Made by a program: the position numbers and the translations under genes. Shown one piece after another: positions 8,081 through 17,060 of a stretch of DNA of 64,000 bases (positions within the stretch are counted from its first letter, which is position 1; each line of letters begins with the position of its first letter). The notes under the pieces are model-generated. The model did not search any database. It saw only the letters and a program-made list of their open reading frames with translations, and was not told the origin of the DNA. Source of the DNA: Consotaella salsifontis (GTDB taxonomy: Bacteria > Pseudomonadota > Alphaproteobacteria > Rhizobiales > Rhizobiaceae); NCBI RefSeq assembly GCF_900167365.1, contig NZ_FUXL01000011.1:62001-126000 (forward strand), in the 5' to 3' direction.

Positions 8081-9888
8081 AGCCCGCCATCGTCATCCTT
8101 ACCGATCAGGCCATGCCGCTCGCCCGCCGCATCGCCGAAGCGACCGGCGGTGCGGTCCATGGCCTCGCCGCGCGTGTCGCCTCGCCCGACCGCGCCTTCG
8201 AGGCGGTCGGGCCGCATCTAAGGTCTCTCTTCGCCGAGAGACGCCCCATCGTCGCCCTCATGGCATCGGGGGCCGTCATCCGAATCCTCGCGCCGATGCT
8301 TGCCGACAAGCACGTGGAGCCGCCCGTTCTTGCCGTGGCCGAAGATGGCTCTGCGGTCGTGCCGCTGCTCGGTGGCCACCACGGGGCGAATGAGCTGGCG
8401 CGGCAGATCGCGGCGGCGCTCGGCGCCTTCGCAGCGGTGACGACGGCGGGCGATTTGCGCTTCGGCGTCGCGCTCGATGCGCCGCCCACCGGTTATCGCC
8501 TGGAGAACCCTGAAGACGCCAAGGGCGCAATGGCGGCGCTCGTCGCCGGGGCGAGCGCGCGCGTCGAGGGAGAGGCTCCCTGGCTCGCCGCTTCGGCGCT
8601 TCCGATCTCTGAGGACGGCGCGGTGCGTCTGGCCATCACCGCCGAGGCGCGTCCGCCGCACGAGGGCGAGCTTCTCTACCGCCCCGCGACGCTGGCGCTC
8701 GGCATCGGCGCCGAGCGGGGCGCACCGGCCGAGGAGGCGGTGACACTGGCAACGGAGGTTCTCGCCGAGGCGGGCCGCAGCCCGCTCTCGCTCGCCGGCG
8801 TCTTCTCGCTCGACCTCAAGGCGGATGAGGCGGCCGTCCATGCCGTCGCCAATCATTTTGGCGTGCCGGCCCGCTTTTTCGACGCGGCGAGGCTGGAGGT
8901 GGAGCGTGATCGCCTCGCCAACCCTTCCGACATCGTTTTTGCCGAGACGGGCTGCCATGGCGTCGCGGAGGGCGCCGCGCTTGCCGCCGCCGGGCCTGAC
9001 GGGCGGCTGGTGGCTCCCAAGCGAAAGGCAAAGCGCGTCACCGCCGCGCTCGCCGAAGCGCCTTCGCCCATCGCCGCTGAAATCGGCCGGGCGCGGGGCC
9101 ACCTTTTTGTAGTCGGCATTGGGCCCGGCAGCGAGGCATGGCGCTCGCCGGAGGTGAGCCGCATGCTGGAGAGGGCAAGCGACCTCGTCGGATACCGGCT
9201 TTATCTCGATCTTCTGGGGCCGCTGGCAGACGGCAAGACGCGCCATGATTTCGACCTCGGCGCGGAAGAGGCGCGGGTGCGCCACGCCATGGAACTCGCC
9301 GGGGAGGGCCGCGAGGTCGCCCTCGTCTGTTCGGGCGATGCCGGCATCTATGCGATGGCGACGCTGGTCTTCGAGCTGATCGACAAGGGCGGCGTGTCGG
9401 ATGCCGCGCGGCGCATCGAGATCGCCGTCTCGCCGGGCATCTCCGCGCTTCAGGCGGCGGCGGCGCGGGCCGGCGCGCCGCTCGGCCACGACTTCTGCAC
9501 CATTTCGCTCTCCGACCTCCTCACGCCATGGCCCGACATTGAGCGCCGCGTGCGCGCGGCGGCCGAAGCGGATTTCGTCATCGCCTTCTACAACCCCGTC
9601 TCCCGGCGTCGGCGCGGTCAGCTCGCCTTCGCGCGGGATGTGCTCCTCGCCCATCGCCCGCCGGAGACGCCGGTGATCCTCGCCACCAATCTCGGTCGCG
9701 AGGGCGAGCGTGTGCGCATCGTGCCGCTCGAAGCGCTGAACGTGGACGATGTCGACATGCTGACGGTGGTTGTCGTCGGCTCGTCTGAGACGCGGGTTGT
9801 CACGACGGGCGATGGACGCCGCTGGGCCTATACGCCGCGCGGCTATGCCGGCAAGGTGGGAAGCGGGATGACGGGGAAGAGCGCATGA
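8077..9888 (+). CDS. cobJ: CbiG-CobJ fusion: cobalt-precorrin-5A hydrolase plus precorrin-3B C17-methyltransferase
   Basis: 603 aa, over twice the size of a plain CobJ. Residues 1-~330 are CbiG: the N-terminal domain (LMASGAVIRILAPML, LLGGHHGANELARQI) and the C-terminal domain (LALGIGAERGAP, FAETGCHGVAEGAALAAAG). Residues ~345-603 are the CobJ/CbiH methylase (LFVVGIGPGSEAWRSPE, CSGDAGIYAMATLVFEL, VSPGISALQAAAARAGAPLG). CbiG opens the delta-lactone made by the ring-contracting CbiH-type enzyme, so this fusion points to the cobalt-early contraction route. The gene joins its neighbours by ATGA overlaps on both sides. Confidence 0.94.
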   Translation: MKPAIVILTDQAMPLARRIAEATGGAVHGLAARVASPDRAFEAVGPHLRSLFAERRPIVALMASGAVIRILAPMLADKHVEPPVLAVAEDGSAVVPLLGGHHGANELARQIAAALGAFAAVTTAGDLRFGVALDAPPTGYRLENPEDAKGAMAALVAGASARVEGEAPWLAASALPISEDGAVRLAITAEARPPHEGELLYRPATLALGIGAERGAPAEEAVTLATEVLAEAGRSPLSLAGVFSLDLKADEAAVHAVANHFGVPARFFDAARLEVERDRLANPSDIVFAETGCHGVAEGAALAAAGPDGRLVAPKRKAKRVTAALAEAPSPIAAEIGRARGHLFVVGIGPGSEAWRSPEVSRMLERASDLVGYRLYLDLLGPLADGKTRHDFDLGAEEARVRHAMELAGEGREVALVCSGDAGIYAMATLVFELIDKGGVSDAARRIEIAVSPGISALQAAAARAGAPLGHDFCTISLSDLLTPWPDIERRVRAAAEADFVIAFYNPVSRRRRGQLAFARDVLLAHRPPETPVILATNLGREGERVRIVPLEALNVDDVDMLTVVVVGSSETRVVTTGDGRRWAYTPRGYAGKVGSGMTGKSA

Positions 9889-10655
9889 CGGTTCATTTCA
9901 TCGGCGCGGGGCCGGGCGCGCCCGACCTCATCACCGTGCGCGGGCTGAGGATCATCCAATCCTGCCCCATCTGCCTCTATGCCGGCTCGCTGGTGCCGGA
10001 GGCCGTGGTGGCGGAAGCGCCGCAAGGCGCGCGCGTGATCGATACCGCGCCTCTTCACCTCGACGAGATCATCGCCGAGATGGAGGCGGCTCATGCAAAG
10101 GGCGTGGATGTTGCCCGCGTCCATTCGGGCGATCCGTCCATCTATGGCGCGATCGCCGAGCAGATGCGCCGGCTCGATGTGCTCGCCATTCCCTATGACG
10201 TCACGCCCGGCGTGCCGGCCTTTGCCGCCGCCGCTGCCGCGATGGCCAAGGAACTCACCGTGCCGGAGGTCTGCCAGACGGTGATCCTGACGCGCACGGC
10301 CATGCAATCCTCGGCGATGCCGGAGGGAGAGGAACTGTCGACGCTCGGCAGAAGCGGCGCGACGCTGGCGATCCACCTTTCGGTGCGCAACATCCGCCAT
10401 ATCGAGCGGGAGCTCTCGCCTCTTCCTGCCTATGGCCCGGATTGCCCCGCCGTCATTGCCTATCGCATCGGCTGGCCGGATCAGGCGCTGATCCACGCCA
10501 CCCTGTCGACGCTTTACGAAAAGGCGCGGGAGGCGAAGCTGACGCGCACGGCGCTGATCTTCGTCGGCCGGGGATTGGGCGCGACCGAGTTCATCGATTC
10601 CAAGCTCTACGATGCCAGCCACGTCCATGTGCTTCGGCCCAAGCGGCGCGGCTGA
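9885..10655 (+). CDS. cobM: Precorrin-4 C11-methyltransferase
   Basis: 256 aa, full length. It starts VHFIGAGPGAPDLITVRG, continues with CLYAGSLVP and HSGDPSIYGAIAEQMRRL, and has YDVTPGVPAFAAAAAAMAKEL with TVPEVCQTVILTR, all characteristic of CobM/CbiF. It methylates C11 of (cobalt-)precorrin-4. It is the last gene of the plus-strand operon beginning at cbiX; cobK lies convergent 12 nt downstream. Confidence 0.96.
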   Translation: MTVHFIGAGPGAPDLITVRGLRIIQSCPICLYAGSLVPEAVVAEAPQGARVIDTAPLHLDEIIAEMEAAHAKGVDVARVHSGDPSIYGAIAEQMRRLDVLAIPYDVTPGVPAFAAAAAAMAKELTVPEVCQTVILTRTAMQSSAMPEGEELSTLGRSGATLAIHLSVRNIRHIERELSPLPAYGPDCPAVIAYRIGWPDQALIHATLSTLYEKAREAKLTRTALIFVGRGLGATEFIDSKLYDASHVHVLRPKRRG

Positions 10656-10667
10656 CGCGAAGGCCGC

Positions 10668-11429
10668 TCAGACGCCGCCCTCCAGCCAAGCCAGCACCTC
10701 CGCGACCGAGGTGGCGAGCGGCGCGGGTGGCGGCGCCGGCCGTTCGATTATGATGACGGGAACGCCGAGTGAGCGGGCGGCGGCGACTTTCGCATATGAG
10801 ATGCGTCCGCCGGAGTTGCGGCAGACGAGGCGCTCCACCCCGAGACTCCGCAGGACTTCCGCCTCGTCCTCCTCGCGGGGGGAGGGACGCCCGAGGATGA
10901 TTTTCGCGTCGCAGCCGAAGGGCGCTCTGGGTGCCTCCACCATGCGCAGCACGAGCTTCAGGTCTGGCCGCTCGGCGAAAGGTGCGATGTGCTGGCTGCC
11001 GAGGGCGAGGAAAACGGTCTCGCCGGTGGGAATGCTGTCGCGCGCCTCCTCGACGCTGGCGACCGATCGCCATCGGTCGCCGTCCATCGGCTCCCACGGC
11101 GGACGGACGAGGGCGATGTGGGGCACGCGTGCCTCGTTAGCAGCAAGCGCGGCGTTCGCCGAAATGGTGGCGGCGAAGGGGTGGGTCGCGTCGATGAGGC
11201 GCGTCACGTGCTCGGTCTCGAGATACACCGAGAGGCCCTCCGCGCCGCCGAAGCCGCCGATGCGCGTTTCGACGGCCGAAAGCGTCGGCATCTTCGTGCG
11301 TCCGGCGAGCGACAGGATCAGCCGCGCGCCTGGCCGATTCTTGAAGATCAGAGGGACGAGCGCGTTCGCCTCGGCAGTTCCCCCGAGAACGAGGATGGTC
11401 TCAGACGCGGGCAAGGAGATCTCCCCCAC
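10668..11429 (-). CDS. cobK: Precorrin-6A reductase
   Basis: 253 aa. Features are ILVLGGTAEANALVPLI (nucleotide-binding start), IDATHPFAATISANAALAA in the middle, and VCRNSGGRISYAKVAAARSLGVPVI near the end, typical of CobK/CbiJ. It reduces (cobalt-)precorrin-6A to 6B with NAD(P)H. The start shown overlaps the end of cbiD by 29 nt, so the two are read as one unit. A slightly later start is possible because the family normally begins close to ILVLGG. Confidence 0.93.
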   Translation of the reverse strand: MGEISLPASETILVLGGTAEANALVPLIFKNRPGARLILSLAGRTKMPTLSAVETRIGGFGGAEGLSVYLETEHVTRLIDATHPFAATISANAALAANEARVPHIALVRPPWEPMDGDRWRSVASVEEARDSIPTGETVFLALGSQHIAPFAERPDLKLVLRMVEAPRAPFGCDAKIILGRPSPREEDEAEVLRSLGVERLVCRNSGGRISYAKVAAARSLGVPVIIIERPAPPPAPLATSVAEVLAWLEGGV

Positions 11430-12516
11430 GGTCCGTCACGACCACCTCGACCTCGATGGGCACCGGCGCGAGCTTGTCGCGGGCGACGGCCTGGGCGGCG
11501 CGGGCGACGGCCGAGGCGAGGTCGAGCCCATGGCTTCTCGCGAGCGTCAGCACCTCCAGCGCCGTGTTGGCGGCGAGCACCCTTTCACCGAGCAGGGTGC
11601 CGGCCTCCTCATCGATGTTTCGGATCAGCCCGGCAAGAAAGGCGAAATCCACCTGGCTGCGGCCGGAATGAAGGTCCATCGCGCCCTGCGCCAGCTTCGT
11701 CAGCTTGGCGAAGCCTCCCGCCAGCGTCAGCTTTTCCACCGGATGCCGCCGCAGATATTTGAGGACAGCGCCGGCAAAATCGCCCATGTCGAGATAGGCG
11801 ATCTCGGGAAGGGCGGGATAGAGTGCGCGCGCCGTGCCCTCGCTAGTGGAGCCGGTGGCGCCGACCACATGGCGAAGCCCGGCCGCCGAGGCCACGTCGA
11901 TGCCGCGATGGATCGAAGCAATCCAGGCCGAACAGGAGAAGGGATGAACGATCCCCGTCGTGCCCAGAATGGAGAGCCCGCCGACGATGCCGAGGCGCGG
12001 GTTCCAGGTGTGGCGCGCGATCTCCTCGCCCTCAGTCACGCCGATTTCGATGATGAAATCCGACGGCCGGCCGTGGGCCGCGCTGAGTTCCTCGACGACC
12101 TCCCGCATCATGCGGCGCGGCACCGGGTTGATGGCCGGCTCGCCCGGCTCCAGCGGCAATCCGGGCCGCGTCACCGTTCCGACGCCCGCTCCAGCGCGAA
12201 ACACGATGCCGGCGCCCGCTTCGGCAAACGAGACGGTCACGACGATTTCGGCGAGGTGCGTGACGTCGGGATCGTCGCCCGCATCCTTGATGATGGCCGC
12301 CATGGCGCGTCCATCGTCCAGCGCGTGACGATTGAGCGTGAAGGAGGGTGTCTCCCCCTTGGGCAGAAGGATCGACACCGGATCGGGAAACTCGCCGGAA
12401 AGGAGCGCCGTGAGCGCCGCCCTTGTCGCGGCGGTGGCGCAAGCGCCCGTCGTCCAGCCGCGGCGCAGCGCCGTGCCGTTCGTCTGGTCGGGGGCAAAAT
12501 GGCGCTCGGAACCCAT
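11401..12516 (-). CDS. cbiD: Cobalt-precorrin-5B C1-methyltransferase CbiD
   Basis: 371 aa. The diagnostic LRRGWTTGACATAATRAAL lies at residues ~18-36; ILLPKGETPSF, PGEPAINPVPRRMM and LAGGFAKLTKLAQGAMDLHSGRSQVD follow. CbiD catalyses C1 methylation in the anaerobic pathway, where aerobic organisms use CobF. It is divergent from cobB across a ~59-nt gap that must contain both promoters, and it overlaps cobK downstream. Its presence, with CbiX and CbiG, is the clearest sign that cobalt is inserted early. Confidence 0.95.
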   Translation of the reverse strand: MGSERHFAPDQTNGTALRRGWTTGACATAATRAALTALLSGEFPDPVSILLPKGETPSFTLNRHALDDGRAMAAIIKDAGDDPDVTHLAEIVVTVSFAEAGAGIVFRAGAGVGTVTRPGLPLEPGEPAINPVPRRMMREVVEELSAAHGRPSDFIIEIGVTEGEEIARHTWNPRLGIVGGLSILGTTGIVHPFSCSAWIASIHRGIDVASAAGLRHVVGATGSTSEGTARALYPALPEIAYLDMGDFAGAVLKYLRRHPVEKLTLAGGFAKLTKLAQGAMDLHSGRSQVDFAFLAGLIRNIDEEAGTLLGERVLAANTALEVLTLARSHGLDLASAVARAAQAVARDKLAPVPIEVEVVVTDRGGDLLARV

Positions 12517-12575
12517 TCCCGGCTTATAGGGCGGGCGGACGCCGGCCGGAAGAGCGGGAAGCGAGGCTTGCGCCC

Positions 12576-13871
12576 ATGAGCGGCCTTCTGATCGCCGCGC
12601 CTGCTTCCGGCTCCGGCAAGACCACCGTCACGCTCGGCCTTTTGCGCGCGCTTCGGCGAAGGGGCGTCGCCATCGCGCCTGCCAAGGCCGGGCCGGACTA
12701 TATCGATCCCGCCTTCCACGAAGCGGCGAGCGGGCGGCCTTGCGTCAACCTCGATCCCTGGGCGATGCGCCCCGCTCTTCTTGCCACCCTGGCATCCGAG
12801 GCGGCGGAGAAGGCCGATGCCTTTGTTGTCGAAGGCATGATGGGGCTCTTCGATGGCGCGGCCGACGGCTCGGGCTCGGCGGCCGATCTTGCGGCGCTGC
12901 TCGGCCTCGATGTCATCCTCGTCGTCGATTGTGCGCGCCAGTCCCACTCCATCGCGGCTCTCGTACGCGGCTTTCGCGACCATCGGCCGGAGGTGTCGAT
13001 CGCTGGCGTCATCCTCAATCGCGTGGCAAGCCCGCGCCATGCCATGCTGCTGCGTGAGGCTCTCGCGCCGATCGGCATGAGGGCGCTTGGCGTGCTGCCG
13101 CCGCGCGCCGACCTTGCCCTGCCCGAGCGCCATCTCGGCCTCGTCCAGGCGGGTGAACACACGGGACTCGAGGATTTCATCGAGCGGGCGGCAGACTGGG
13201 CCGCAGACGGGCTCGATCTGGATCGACTGGCCGGCCTCGCGCGACCGGGAGAAACGACGCGCGCCACCGCCGCGCGGCTGCCGCCGTTGGCCGCGCGCAT
13301 CGCTGTCGCGCGGGACGAAGCCTTCGCCTTCGCCTATCCGCACATCCTTTCCGGATGGCGGGCGGAGAGCGCTGCACTCTCCTTCTTCTCGCCGCTGGCG
13401 GACGAAGCGCCTGACCCTGCGGCGGACGCGGTTTTTCTGCCTGGCGGCTATCCCGAGCTTCATGCCGGCCGGTTGGCGGCGGCAAGCTGCTTCATCGCCG
13501 GCATGAGGCAAGCGGCGGATCGCGGCGTCGCCGTCTATGGCGAGTGCGGCGGCTACATGGTGCTGGGCGAGGCGATAGAGGATGCCGACGGTTGCTCCCA
13601 CGCCATGCTCGGTCTTCTTCCCGTGGAGACGAGCTTTAGGCAGCGAAAGCGCCACCTCGGCTACCGACGGATCAGGGCGCTTTCCGGATTTCCCTGGGGA
13701 GGGACCTTGCGCGGCCACGAGTTTCACTATTCCACCGTGGTTCGCGAGGGGCCGGGCGAGCCGCTTTTCGAGGCCGAGGACGCGCGGGGTGAGCCATTGG
13801 AACACTGCGGCCTTCGCGTCGGCAATGTTGCTGGCTCCTATCTTCACGTCATCGACCGGACAGAGCCTTGA
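12576..13871 (+). CDS. cobB: Cobyrinate a,c-diamide synthase
   Basis: 431 aa from ATG 12576; the upstream part of the frame overlaps cbiD and is not counted. The N-terminal ATP-binding domain begins LLIAAPASGSGKTTVTLGLL and includes the KAGPDYIDPAFH motif. The C-terminal class I glutamine amidotransferase domain has YGECGGYMVLGEAI with the nucleophilic Cys and GHEFHYS near the end. It amidates the a and c side chains of (hydrogeno)cobyrinate. It overlaps the next gene by TTGA. Confidence 0.96.
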   Translation: MSGLLIAAPASGSGKTTVTLGLLRALRRRGVAIAPAKAGPDYIDPAFHEAASGRPCVNLDPWAMRPALLATLASEAAEKADAFVVEGMMGLFDGAADGSGSAADLAALLGLDVILVVDCARQSHSIAALVRGFRDHRPEVSIAGVILNRVASPRHAMLLREALAPIGMRALGVLPPRADLALPERHLGLVQAGEHTGLEDFIERAADWAADGLDLDRLAGLARPGETTRATAARLPPLAARIAVARDEAFAFAYPHILSGWRAESAALSFFSPLADEAPDPAADAVFLPGGYPELHAGRLAAASCFIAGMRQAADRGVAVYGECGGYMVLGEAIEDADGCSHAMLGLLPVETSFRQRKRHLGYRRIRALSGFPWGGTLRGHEFHYSTVVREGPGEPLFEAEDARGEPLEHCGLRVGNVAGSYLHVIDRTEP

Positions 13872-14884
13872 ACGATCCTTGTGAACATGGCGGCGCTCTC
13901 GACGTCGCGGTGGCGCGCTTCGGCGGCCCGCGCGCCGACTGGCTGGACCTTTCGACCGGCATCAACCCGGCGCCGCCGCCGCTTCCCGCCATTCAGGCAG
14001 ACGCCTGGACGCGCCTGCCTGAGCGGGTAGATGAGGCTGGTCTGCTTGCTGCCGCGCGGCGCTTCTATGGCGCGCCGGAAGCGGCGGGGATCGTTGCCGC
14101 GCCGGGCTCGCAGATGCTGATCACTCAGCTTCCCTTGCTTTTCGCGCCATGCGAGGCCGCCGTTGTCGGCCCGACCTATAGCGAACACGCCCGCGCCCTT
14201 GCGGCAGCGGGCCATCGGGTGAGGGAAATCGGTTCACTCGACGGGATTTCCGAAACGGCGATGCTTGCCATCGTGATCAATCCCAACAACCCCGATGGCC
14301 GGCGGTGTTCCCGCACGGCTCTCCTCGCGGTGGCCGAGCGCATGGCGGGACGCGGTGGCCTTCTTGTCGTCGACGAAGCCTTTGCCGATGCCGATCCGGC
14401 GGTGAGTCTTGCGCCGTTTTCGGGACGCGCGGGGCTGCTGGTCCACCGCTCCTTCGGCAAGTTCTTCGGGCTGGCCGGGCTGCGGCTGGGCTTTGCGCTC
14501 ACGACGCTAGGCCTTGCCGAAACGCTCGCTGCCCGTCTCGGCCCATGGGCCGTCTCAGGTCCGGCGCTGGCCATAGCGGCGAATCTCATGTCAGATCGTG
14601 CTGTGATCGAAGGACTGCGGTGTGCGATCGCTCGTCAGGCGGCGCTGCGGCGTAGCGCCCTTCAGGCGGCAGGATGCGAGATCGTTGGCGAGACGGCGTT
14701 GTTCGCGCTCGTTCGCCATGACAGCGCTCACCTGTTGTTCGACGCGTTATGCCGCCGACATCTTCTGACGCGACCCTTCTCCTATCGCGCTGATTGGCTG
14801 AGGATCGGCAATCCATGCAGCGCGGATGAGGCTGCGCGCCTTGAAACGGCCTTGCGCGAGGCACTCACCGAGGTGACGGCGTGA
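13868..14884 (+). CDS. cobC: CobC-type threonine-phosphate decarboxylase (class I/II aminotransferase fold)
   Basis: 338 aa. The frame opens with TTG in a TTGA overlap with the cobB stop. HGGALDVAVARFGG and WLDLSTGINP are typical of the CobC family, as are the INPNNPDGR loop and VDEAFADADP. The PLP lysine sits in LVHRSFGKFFGLAGLRLGF. It supplies the (R)-1-amino-2-propanol O-phosphate linker for the lower loop. cbiB follows with a GTGA overlap. Confidence 0.92.
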   Translation: MNDPCEHGGALDVAVARFGGPRADWLDLSTGINPAPPPLPAIQADAWTRLPERVDEAGLLAAARRFYGAPEAAGIVAAPGSQMLITQLPLLFAPCEAAVVGPTYSEHARALAAAGHRVREIGSLDGISETAMLAIVINPNNPDGRRCSRTALLAVAERMAGRGGLLVVDEAFADADPAVSLAPFSGRAGLLVHRSFGKFFGLAGLRLGFALTTLGLAETLAARLGPWAVSGPALAIAANLMSDRAVIEGLRCAIARQAALRRSALQAAGCEIVGETALFALVRHDSAHLLFDALCRRHLLTRPFSYRADWLRIGNPCSADEAARLETALREALTEVTA

Positions 14885-15855
14885 CCGCCCACCTAGCCAT
14901 TCTGCTCGCCGCGCTCGTCCTCGACCGGCTGGTCGGCGATCCCGACTGGCTGTGGCGCCGTCTGCCGCATCCGGTGGTCTGGATCGGGCGACTCATCGGC
15001 CTGCTCGACCGCGCCTGGAATCGGCGAGAGGATTCCTTCCGCCGCCGGCGAATTCTCGGAGTGCTGGCCGTCGCGCTTCTGCTCTCGGGCGTGGCATTGG
15101 CCGGCGCGGCGCTCCATGGCGTCTTGGCGGCGGCGGGCTGGCTGGGCCTCTGCCTGGAGGCGATTGTGGTCGCGGTCTTCCTGGCCCAGAAGAGCCTTGC
15201 CGACCATGTGGCGCGCGTGGCGGATGCCCTGGAGGGGGACGGACTTGCCGCCGGGCGCCGCGCGGTCTCGATGATCGTCGGACGCGATCCCGACCAGCTG
15301 GACGAGGCGGGCGTCTGCCGCGCAGCGATCGAGAGCCTTGCCGAGAACGCATCGGATGGCGTCGCCGCGCCCTGGCTCTGGTATCTCCTGCTGGGCCTTC
15401 CCGGCATCCTTGCCTACAAGGCTCTCAACACCGCCGATTCCATGATCGGCCATATGAATGAGCGCCATCGCGCCTTCGGATGGGCCGCCGCAAGGCTCGA
15501 CGATCTGGCGAACTGGCCGGCGGCTCGCCTCTCCGCGCTCTTCTTCGCCGTGGCCGCGTTGCCTGAGGGAGGAGCGGAGGCGTTCCGGCGAGCCTTGAGA
15601 GTGGCCGCGAAGGACGCGCCGGCGCACCGCTCGCCCAATGCCGGTTGGCCGGAGGGCGCGGTGGCGGGTGCCCTCGATCTCGCGCTCGGTGGTCCGCGCC
15701 GCTACGGGGAACTGGAGGTTGCCGCCCCCTTGATCAACGCGGAGGGACGAAGGAACGCATGGGTTGAGGACATAAGGGCGGCGCTGCGCTTGCTCTCTCG
15801 CTTCTCGACACTTCTTGCCTTGGCGACATTCGCTCTTCTTTTTGCGGCGCTCTGA
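14881..15855 (+). CDS. cbiB: Adenosylcobinamide-phosphate synthase (CbiB/CobD), integral membrane
   Basis: 324 aa starting with GTG inside the cobC stop. Signature segments are LDRLVGDPDWLWRRLPHPVVW near the N-terminus, VSMIVGRDPDQLDEAGVCRAAIESLAEN, then SDGVAAPWLWYLLLGLPG and ADSMIGHMNERHRAFGWAAARLDD. Several hydrophobic segments fit its inner-membrane location. It attaches the aminopropanol linker made by CobC. Its stop codon abuts the stop of the convergent cobS gene. Confidence 0.95.
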   Translation: MTAHLAILLAALVLDRLVGDPDWLWRRLPHPVVWIGRLIGLLDRAWNRREDSFRRRRILGVLAVALLLSGVALAGAALHGVLAAAGWLGLCLEAIVVAVFLAQKSLADHVARVADALEGDGLAAGRRAVSMIVGRDPDQLDEAGVCRAAIESLAENASDGVAAPWLWYLLLGLPGILAYKALNTADSMIGHMNERHRAFGWAAARLDDLANWPAARLSALFFAVAALPEGGAEAFRRALRVAAKDAPAHRSPNAGWPEGAVAGALDLALGGPRRYGELEVAAPLINAEGRRNAWVEDIRAALRLLSRFSTLLALATFALLFAAL

Positions 15856-16632
15856 TCAGAGCATGGCCGCGAGGCCCAGGAGCAGGGCGATTTCCGTGAG
15901 CTGCTGGGTCGCGCCGAGCGCGTCGCCCGTTTGTCCTCCGAGACGCCGCTTCAGCATCGCCGCGAACCACAGGAATACCGCCGCTGCGAGGATGAGCGGG
16001 ACCGCCAGCGCGAGAAGGGCTACCTGCCAGCTTGGCGTGCCCAGAAGAACCGCCGCCACATAGAGGGCGAGACCGAGGGCAAGGGATGCGCAGGCGCCGC
16101 GTCGCGACGGCTGGCCGGCGGAATCGGCAAGCCCGCCGGGATCGGCCGAGGGCAGGCTGGCCCACATCCAGGCCATCACGCCCCGGCTGAAGGCCGCGAT
16201 GCCGAGATAGAGTATCGCGACGCCGGCCGGCGCAGCGGCCGCGACATCCGACAGAAAGGCGATCCTGCAGAGAATTGAGAGGATGAGCGCCAGCGCGCCA
16301 TAGGAGCCGACGCGGCTGTCCTTCATGATCGCGAGCGCGCGCTCGGCGGGGCGGTGGCCCCCGAGGCCGTCGGCGACGTCGCCGAGGCCGTCTTCGTGAA
16401 GAGCCCCCGTCACCCACACCATCGCGGCGATAGCGAGCGTCGTTCCCGCCAGCGGCGAGAGGTCCGTCCAACCGGCGAGAAGAAGGATCAGCGCCGAGGG
16501 GGCCGCGGCGACAAGGCCCGCCAGGGGGAAGGCGGCGATATCGTCGCCCAGGCGATGCTCGCCGAAAAACGACGATTTCGAAGGTGGCAGCCGCGTCAGA
16601 AAGGCGAGAGACCGAAGCGTCGGGTGAAGCAT
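15856..16632 (-). CDS. cobS: Adenosylcobinamide-GDP ribazoletransferase (cobalamin synthase)
   Basis: 258 aa, called cobV in the P. denitrificans scheme. ATG 16632 gives MLHPTLRSLAFLTRLP, the usual family start. HEDGLGDVADGLGGH is the diagnostic catalytic motif, and MKDSRVGSYGALALIL follows. Five or more hydrophobic helices are present. The enzyme joins AdoCbi-GDP with alpha-ribazole (or its phosphate) to finish cobalamin at the membrane. The 5' portion of the longer upstream frame is Arg/Pro-rich and not family-like. Convergent with cbiB. Confidence 0.95.
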   Translation of the reverse strand: MLHPTLRSLAFLTRLPPSKSSFFGEHRLGDDIAAFPLAGLVAAAPSALILLLAGWTDLSPLAGTTLAIAAMVWVTGALHEDGLGDVADGLGGHRPAERALAIMKDSRVGSYGALALILSILCRIAFLSDVAAAAPAGVAILYLGIAAFSRGVMAWMWASLPSADPGGLADSAGQPSRRGACASLALGLALYVAAVLLGTPSWQVALLALAVPLILAAAVFLWFAAMLKRRLGGQTGDALGATQQLTEIALLLGLAAML

Positions 16633-17060
16633 GACAGGCGTTAGGGTGCTGTGAGGCCATGGGGCAGGTTGGGCGGCGGGCGCTCGGAGCGACTCGCGCG
16701 CCGCAGGCAACGGAACGCTACCACGGCCACACCTTCGCCTGGAAGGAAGCTGATCCCAGACGGCGAGAGAGCGATGGGCTTGCCCACCGCTCATGCATTT
16801 CATTCAGGAAACGGAATGGAGCCCCCATCGGGTCGTCGTTGCGGCGACATTGGCCACACGGCGCTTGCGAGTCGTCGCGATGATGCGGCTTGGTTCGAAT
16901 TTGAGGCAAGTGTTGAACGTGTTCGCAGTGGGCCGCGTGCTGTCTTGGTCGGCATTAGCCGCAACAGGAACGGCTCCAAACCGTCGAGCACCCGGGGCAC
17001 TGGCTTGATCGCTTCCGACTGGGTAGGCTGCGAACCGCTGATGGAAAATTGAGAACGGTC
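16633..17060. other. Gene-poor stretch upstream of cobS; nothing recognised
   Basis: 428 nt. A 133-codon open frame on the plus strand is Arg/Gly-rich, has no family similarity I recognise and no good ribosome-binding site. No B12-box consensus, tRNA or hairpin-plus-T terminator was found. It probably contains the promoter of cobS. Confidence 0.5.

Noticed and set aside
12237-13847. 536-codon minus-strand frame opposite cobB
   Set aside because: Antisense to cobB with no family match; only its extreme end overlaps cbiD in another frame.
16651-17052. 133-codon frame after cobS
   Set aside because: No good ribosome-binding site, Arg/Gly-rich, no recognisable motif.
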